DNA from: CAYQNU01 sp964419055
Lineage (GTDB): Bacteria; Bacteroidota; Bacteroidia; Flavobacteriales_D; Parvicellaceae
Direction of reading: 5' to 3'
Assembly: GCA_964419055.1 (NCBI GenBank)
Contig: CAYQNU010000044.1
Span: 1 to 8,736, forward strand
Length of the DNA: 8,736 nt
The notes under the pieces were generated by a model, which did no database searches, was not told where the DNA came from, and worked only from the letters and a program-made list of their open reading frames with translations. Positions within the stretch are counted from its first letter, which is position 1, and every line of letters begins with the position of its first letter. A program made the translations under genes and the position numbers. Shown one piece after another: positions 6,658-8,736 of this stretch.

Positions 6658-7661
6658 ATTCCAACTGGCTAACATTATCAAAGGAAAGAAGAATTGAAAT
6701 TCTTAATCAGGCGACAGAATTAACTGGCTTGCCATCGGTAGCAATTGAAAAAGATTGGTGGGTAACATTGGCGTTGAACGCATCTTTTTCATTACCATAC
6801 AGTAAAAATATTGTTTTCAAAGGCGGAACATCTTTGAGCAAGGGATGGAACTTGATAGAAAGATTTTCAGAAGATATTGATTTGGCAATTGACAGAAAGT
6901 TTTTTGGTTTTGATGGCGACATCAGTAAAACGCAAATTAAAAATCTAAGGAAACAATCTTGTGAATTCATATCAACCACTTTCCTTGACGACTTAACCAA
7001 AACGCTGACCGAATGGAAAGCAATTGATGAATGTAAATTAATTGCTCAACCAGTAAAGGATTCAGACAAAGACCCACAGGTAATTGAAATTCATTACAAT
7101 TCAGTAATTGACACATCAGAATATTTACCGCAAAGGGTTTTGATAGAAGTAAGTTCACGTTCATTAATGGAACCAATTGAAGAAAGAAAAATAAACTCAA
7201 TTTTAAGTGAAAATTTTCCGCAACAAAGTTTTGTAACCGTTCCTTTTGCAATACCGACTGTGCTTCCACAAAGAACATTTTTAGAAAAAATATTTTTGCT
7301 TCACGAAGAATTTTCACAGGAAGCTGAAAAAATTCGTATTGACAGACTTTCAAGGCATTTGTATGACTTGGAAAAATTGATGGACACCGAACACGGAGTC
7401 GAAGCATTAAAAAATACAGACCTATACAATAACATTGTTGCTCATAGAGAAAAGTTTAATCCGTTAAGAGGACTTGACTATTCTAACCATAATCCAAATA
7501 ATATAAGTATCATTCCACCTGAAACAGTAATGAAAGATTATGAAAAAGATTATGAAGCAATGACGAGTTTTATGATTTACGGAGACCCGTTAAAATTTGA
7601 CCACTTAATGAAACGAATATTGGAATTACAAACGAGAGTAAATGGAATTAACCAACCCTAA
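6654..7661 (+). CDS. AbiEii/AbiGii-family nucleotidyltransferase toxin
   Basis: A 335-residue protein of the type IV toxin family, a DNA polymerase beta-like nucleotidyltransferase fold; studied relatives attach nucleotides to tRNA ends and block translation. Visible motifs are EKDWW (32-36), the nucleotide-binding GGTS (57-60), the metal-binding SEDIDLAI (72-79, Asp74 and Asp76), PQRTFLEKIFLLHEE (205-219), RLSRHLYDLEKL (231-242) and HREKF (264-268). All catalytic landmarks appear intact. It overlaps the antitoxin by 4 nt, so dosage is coupled. The stop codon's last base is the first base of hairpin copy 3, which may act as the transcript end. Substrate specificity cannot be told from sequence. 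Confidence 0.92.
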   Translation: MNSNWLTLSKERRIEILNQATELTGLPSVAIEKDWWVTLALNASFSLPYSKNIVFKGGTSLSKGWNLIERFSEDIDLAIDRKFFGFDGDISKTQIKNLRKQSCEFISTTFLDDLTKTLTEWKAIDECKLIAQPVKDSDKDPQVIEIHYNSVIDTSEYLPQRVLIEVSSRSLMEPIEERKINSILSENFPQQSFVTVPFAIPTVLPQRTFLEKIFLLHEEFSQEAEKIRIDRLSRHLYDLEKLMDTEHGVEALKNTDLYNNIVAHREKFNPLRGLDYSNHNPNNISIIPPETVMKDYEKDYEAMTSFMIYGDPLKFDHLMKRILELQTRVNGINQP

Positions 7662-7723
7662 AAGCAAGCACATTTGCAATTCGCACAGACCAAAAATTGC
7701 AAAAGAGCTTGCTTTGCCAACGC
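7661..7723. repeat. Two-part hairpin element, copy 3, with trailing TGCCAACGC
   Basis: Outer stem AAAGCAAGC (7661-7669) with GCTTGCTTT (7707-7715). Internal loop ACA (7670-7672) opposite AGA (7704-7706). Inner stem TTTGCAATT (7673-7681) with AATTGCAAA (7695-7703) and a 13-nt loop. TGCCAACGC (7715-7723) follows. Stem sequences differ from copy 1 while pairing and internal loops are kept, i.e. compensatory change. It abuts the toxin stop codon, so it may also help terminate transcription, but no T-run follows it. Confidence 0.75.
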
Positions 7724-7727
7724 AGAC

Positions 7728-7777
7728 AAAATTGTTTTTAAAAAATTTTCCAACGCTTCTAAAAAAAATAAAAATAC
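7728..7777. repeat. AT-rich blocks, inverted relative to 2317-2360
   Basis: The 19-nt block at 7728-7746 is the exact reverse complement of 2342-2360, and the 15-nt block at 7763-7777 is the exact reverse complement of 2317-2331. CCAACGCTTCT (7750-7760) lies between them but is in the same orientation as at 2306-2316. The two repeat regions are therefore mosaics rather than simple inverted copies. No gene is supported in 7662-8057. Confidence 0.6.
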
Positions 7778-7866
7778 ACCAACACACAACCCAACAAACA
7801 CAGCAGGCAATGACACGGAAACTCAATATTGACAAGGTATACAGCGACACGATGGACAGAAGGCCA

Positions 7867-8002
7867 GCAGGTAACAGCACCTATAAAAAATTGGCGGTTC
7901 AGTGGTTAAATGAAGTTCAGTTTTTCAATCAAACTTTCGTGCAGGTTGACAGTTTTGTACTTCGAAATCGCCAACTTCTTATAGCCGAAAACCGTTGTGC
8001 GT
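7867..8002. repeat. Element B: 136-nt attC-like palindrome
   Basis: Left arm 7881-7896 and right arm 7969-7984 pair at 14 of 16 positions (CTATAAAAAATTGGCG against CGCCAACTTCTTATAG). Inside, GAAGT (7912-7916) pairs with ACTTC (7959-7963). The outer triplets AAC (7873-7875) and GTT (7994-7996) are exactly as far apart as in element A, giving the same 136-nt length. Unlike A, the outermost arms do not match each other: GCAGGTAAC on the left, GTTGTGCGT on the right. The right-hand bases instead match element C downstream, as expected if a segment had been joined here by recombination at GTT. Confidence 0.75.
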
Positions 8003-8020
8003 CAGTGTAAAACGACACTG
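8003..8020 (+). promoter_or_regulatory. Small hairpin in the leader of the MepB-family gene
   Basis: CAGTGT (8003-8008) and ACACTG (8015-8020) form a 6-bp stem with loop AAAACG, directly after element B and 37 nt before the MepB-family start codon. The loop and right arm lie in a stretch also seen after element A (AACGACAC.GCAA), but the left arm does not recur there, so the stem is specific to this copy. The role is unknown. Confidence 0.35.
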
Positions 8021-8057
8021 CAAACAAGAAACGAACTAACAAAATATTGACAGAAAA

Positions 8058-8606
8058 ATGACAAACGAAAACACTTTGAAACTTTTAAAATCAATTCATA
8101 GCGACTTAAATGTTGTAAAAGAATTGGTTTATGACAAATGTGGTTTTGACTTGTCAAACTTGAACCAGAACATAGAAAGTTCAGAATACGGAGCTTGCAC
8201 TTTTGAACTTAACGGGAAGAGAGTTCAACAACGAATTTCTAAAATCACACCGACAAAAACAGGACAATTTGTGACGATTTGGAAACGAAATAAAGATGGA
8301 ATTACAGAACCGTTTGACACTTCTGACGATTTTGATTTCGTAATTATAACAGCAAGAAATGACAACAACTTCGGACAGTTTATTTTTCCAAAATCGGTTT
8401 TGGCTGACAAAGGGATAATAACAAGAAAAGGAAAAGAAGGAAAACGTGGGATAAGAGTTTATCCACCTTGGGACAAAACAACAAATAAACAAGCGGAAAA
8501 AACACAAACCTGGCAGACAAAATATTTTTTGACAATCAAGAATGACAACTCAACCGACCTTGATTTGACTAAGAAATTACTAACACAAACAATCGAAAAT
8601 GTTTGA
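8058..8606 (+). CDS. MepB-family protein
   Basis: A 182-residue soluble protein of the MepB family (named after the third gene of the staphylococcal mepRAB operon). Typical blocks are present: SSEYGACTFELNG (41-53), KITPTKTGQFVTIWKR (62-77), FDFVII (92-97), FGQFIFPKSVL (105-115), GKRGIRVYPPWD (128-139) and AEKTQTWQ (146-153). The length is normal. The biochemical role of MepB proteins is not established; neither a MepR-type regulator nor a MepA-type efflux pump is next to it, so no drug-resistance role should be assumed. The gene sits alone between palindromic elements B and C, like the single gene of a cassette. I see no clear TAnnTTTG promoter in front of it. Confidence 0.9.
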   Translation: MTNENTLKLLKSIHSDLNVVKELVYDKCGFDLSNLNQNIESSEYGACTFELNGKRVQQRISKITPTKTGQFVTIWKRNKDGITEPFDTSDDFDFVIITARNDNNFGQFIFPKSVLADKGIITRKGKEGKRGIRVYPPWDKTTNKQAEKTQTWQTKYFLTIKNDNSTDLDLTKKLLTQTIENV

Positions 8607-8622
8607 CGAAGAAAAACACCGA

Positions 8623-8689
8623 ACGCACAACAGCACCTACACGCAAGTGGGGGTTCAGTACTTCTTTGAAAGTGAAGTGCTAAATGACT
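8623..8689. repeat. Element C: left half of an attC-like palindrome, interrupted
   Basis: ACGCACAAC (8623-8631) is the exact reverse complement of the right end of element B (7994-8002). AACAGCACCTA (8629-8639) and GGTTCAGT (8652-8659) are identical to 7873-7883 and 7896-7903 in element B, with the same spacing. An inner hairpin ACTTC (8660-8664) with GAAGT (8674-8678) is visible. The sequence then stops resembling the element at 8690, where an insertion sequence seems to begin. The right half is not in the window. Confidence 0.65.
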
Positions 8690-8736
8690 TGTCCTGAAAT
8701 AAGTTTACACAAAACAACGTGTAAAAATGAAAAAGT
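8690..8736 (+). mobile_element. Probable left end of an IS3-type insertion sequence (partial)
   Basis: From 8690 the sequence begins TGTCCTGAAATAAG, which looks like a terminal inverted repeat starting with TG as in IS3-family elements. An ATG at 8727 opens a frame reading Met-Lys-Lys, a common beginning of IS3-family OrfA transposase subunits. Between them is a 7-bp inverted repeat, TTTACAC (8704-8710) and GTGTAAA (8719-8725), possibly part of the promoter or end. Only 47 bases are visible, so family assignment is tentative. Confidence 0.45.

Noticed and set aside
7661..7715. Classical Rho-independent terminator after the toxin gene
   Set aside because: The hairpin is strong but lacks a following T-run, and the same structure sits upstream of a promoter at 2373, so termination is not its general role.
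7642..8010. 122-residue + strand open frame
   Set aside because: It begins inside the toxin gene and is made of hairpin copy 3, AT blocks and element B; its reading is explained by non-coding repeats.
8058..8606. Multidrug-resistance (mepRAB) operon
   Set aside because: Only a MepB-family gene is present; no MarR-type regulator or MATE efflux pump adjoins it.
2081..8689. CRISPR array, tRNA or rRNA genes
   Set aside because: No regularly spaced direct repeats, cloverleaf or rRNA-like sequence; the repeats are few and palindromic with unequal spacing.

Overview
This window looks like accessory DNA from a member of the Bacteroidota, probably a flavobacterium-like or cytophaga-like organism. 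It is AT-rich, and start codons lack clear Shine-Dalgarno sequences. The best promoter matches the Bacteroidota pattern TTG-N19-TAnnTTTG. The protein families are also at home there. Every gene I can support is on the + strand.

Layout. (1) 1-2055: the C-terminal ~684 residues of a P-type (P2-like) cation-transport ATPase; the start lies outside the window. (2) 2056-2504: a gene-free stretch packed with structured DNA. It holds a 136-nt palindrome (element A), AT-rich blocks, a two-part hairpin and a likely promoter. (3) 2505-5888: a compact six-gene run: a frameshifted SPFH/GYF_2 protein, a four-helix membrane protein, a zinc-ribbon/leucine-rich-repeat/CFI-box protein, and three small proteins of unknown function. 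One of these is a 52-residue charged repeat peptide. The gaps are 2-24 nt, with one ATGA overlap, which suggests an operon with a membrane-linked role. (4) 5889-6054: a decayed hairpin copy, then a promoter whose -7 box sits inside a palindromic operator candidate. (5) 6055-7661: an AbiEi-like antitoxin (DUF6088 type) and an AbiEii nucleotidyltransferase toxin, overlapping by ATGA. This is a type IV toxin-antitoxin / abortive-infection module. (6) 7661-8057: another hairpin of the same design, AT blocks in inverted orientation, and a second 136-nt palindrome (element B). (7) 8058-8606: a MepB-family protein. (8) 8623-8689: the left half of a third palindrome (element C), cut by what looks like the left end of an IS3-type insertion sequence (8690 to the window end).

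The most interesting signal is not a gene. Elements A and B have different stems but the same length and the same AAC-N118-GTT core spacing. Element C shares motifs with B at identical spacing. The bases that begin the MepB segment (GTTGTGCGT in B) are the exact reverse complement of the bases that open its own downstream element C (ACGCACAAC). That is the boundary logic of integron gene cassettes and attC sites, yet no integrase is visible and the cores are not canonical. A second structural family, a hairpin with ACA/AGA internal loops and compensating stem changes, brackets both the SPFH operon and the AbiE module. Together these suggest modular cargo shuffled between structured DNA sites.
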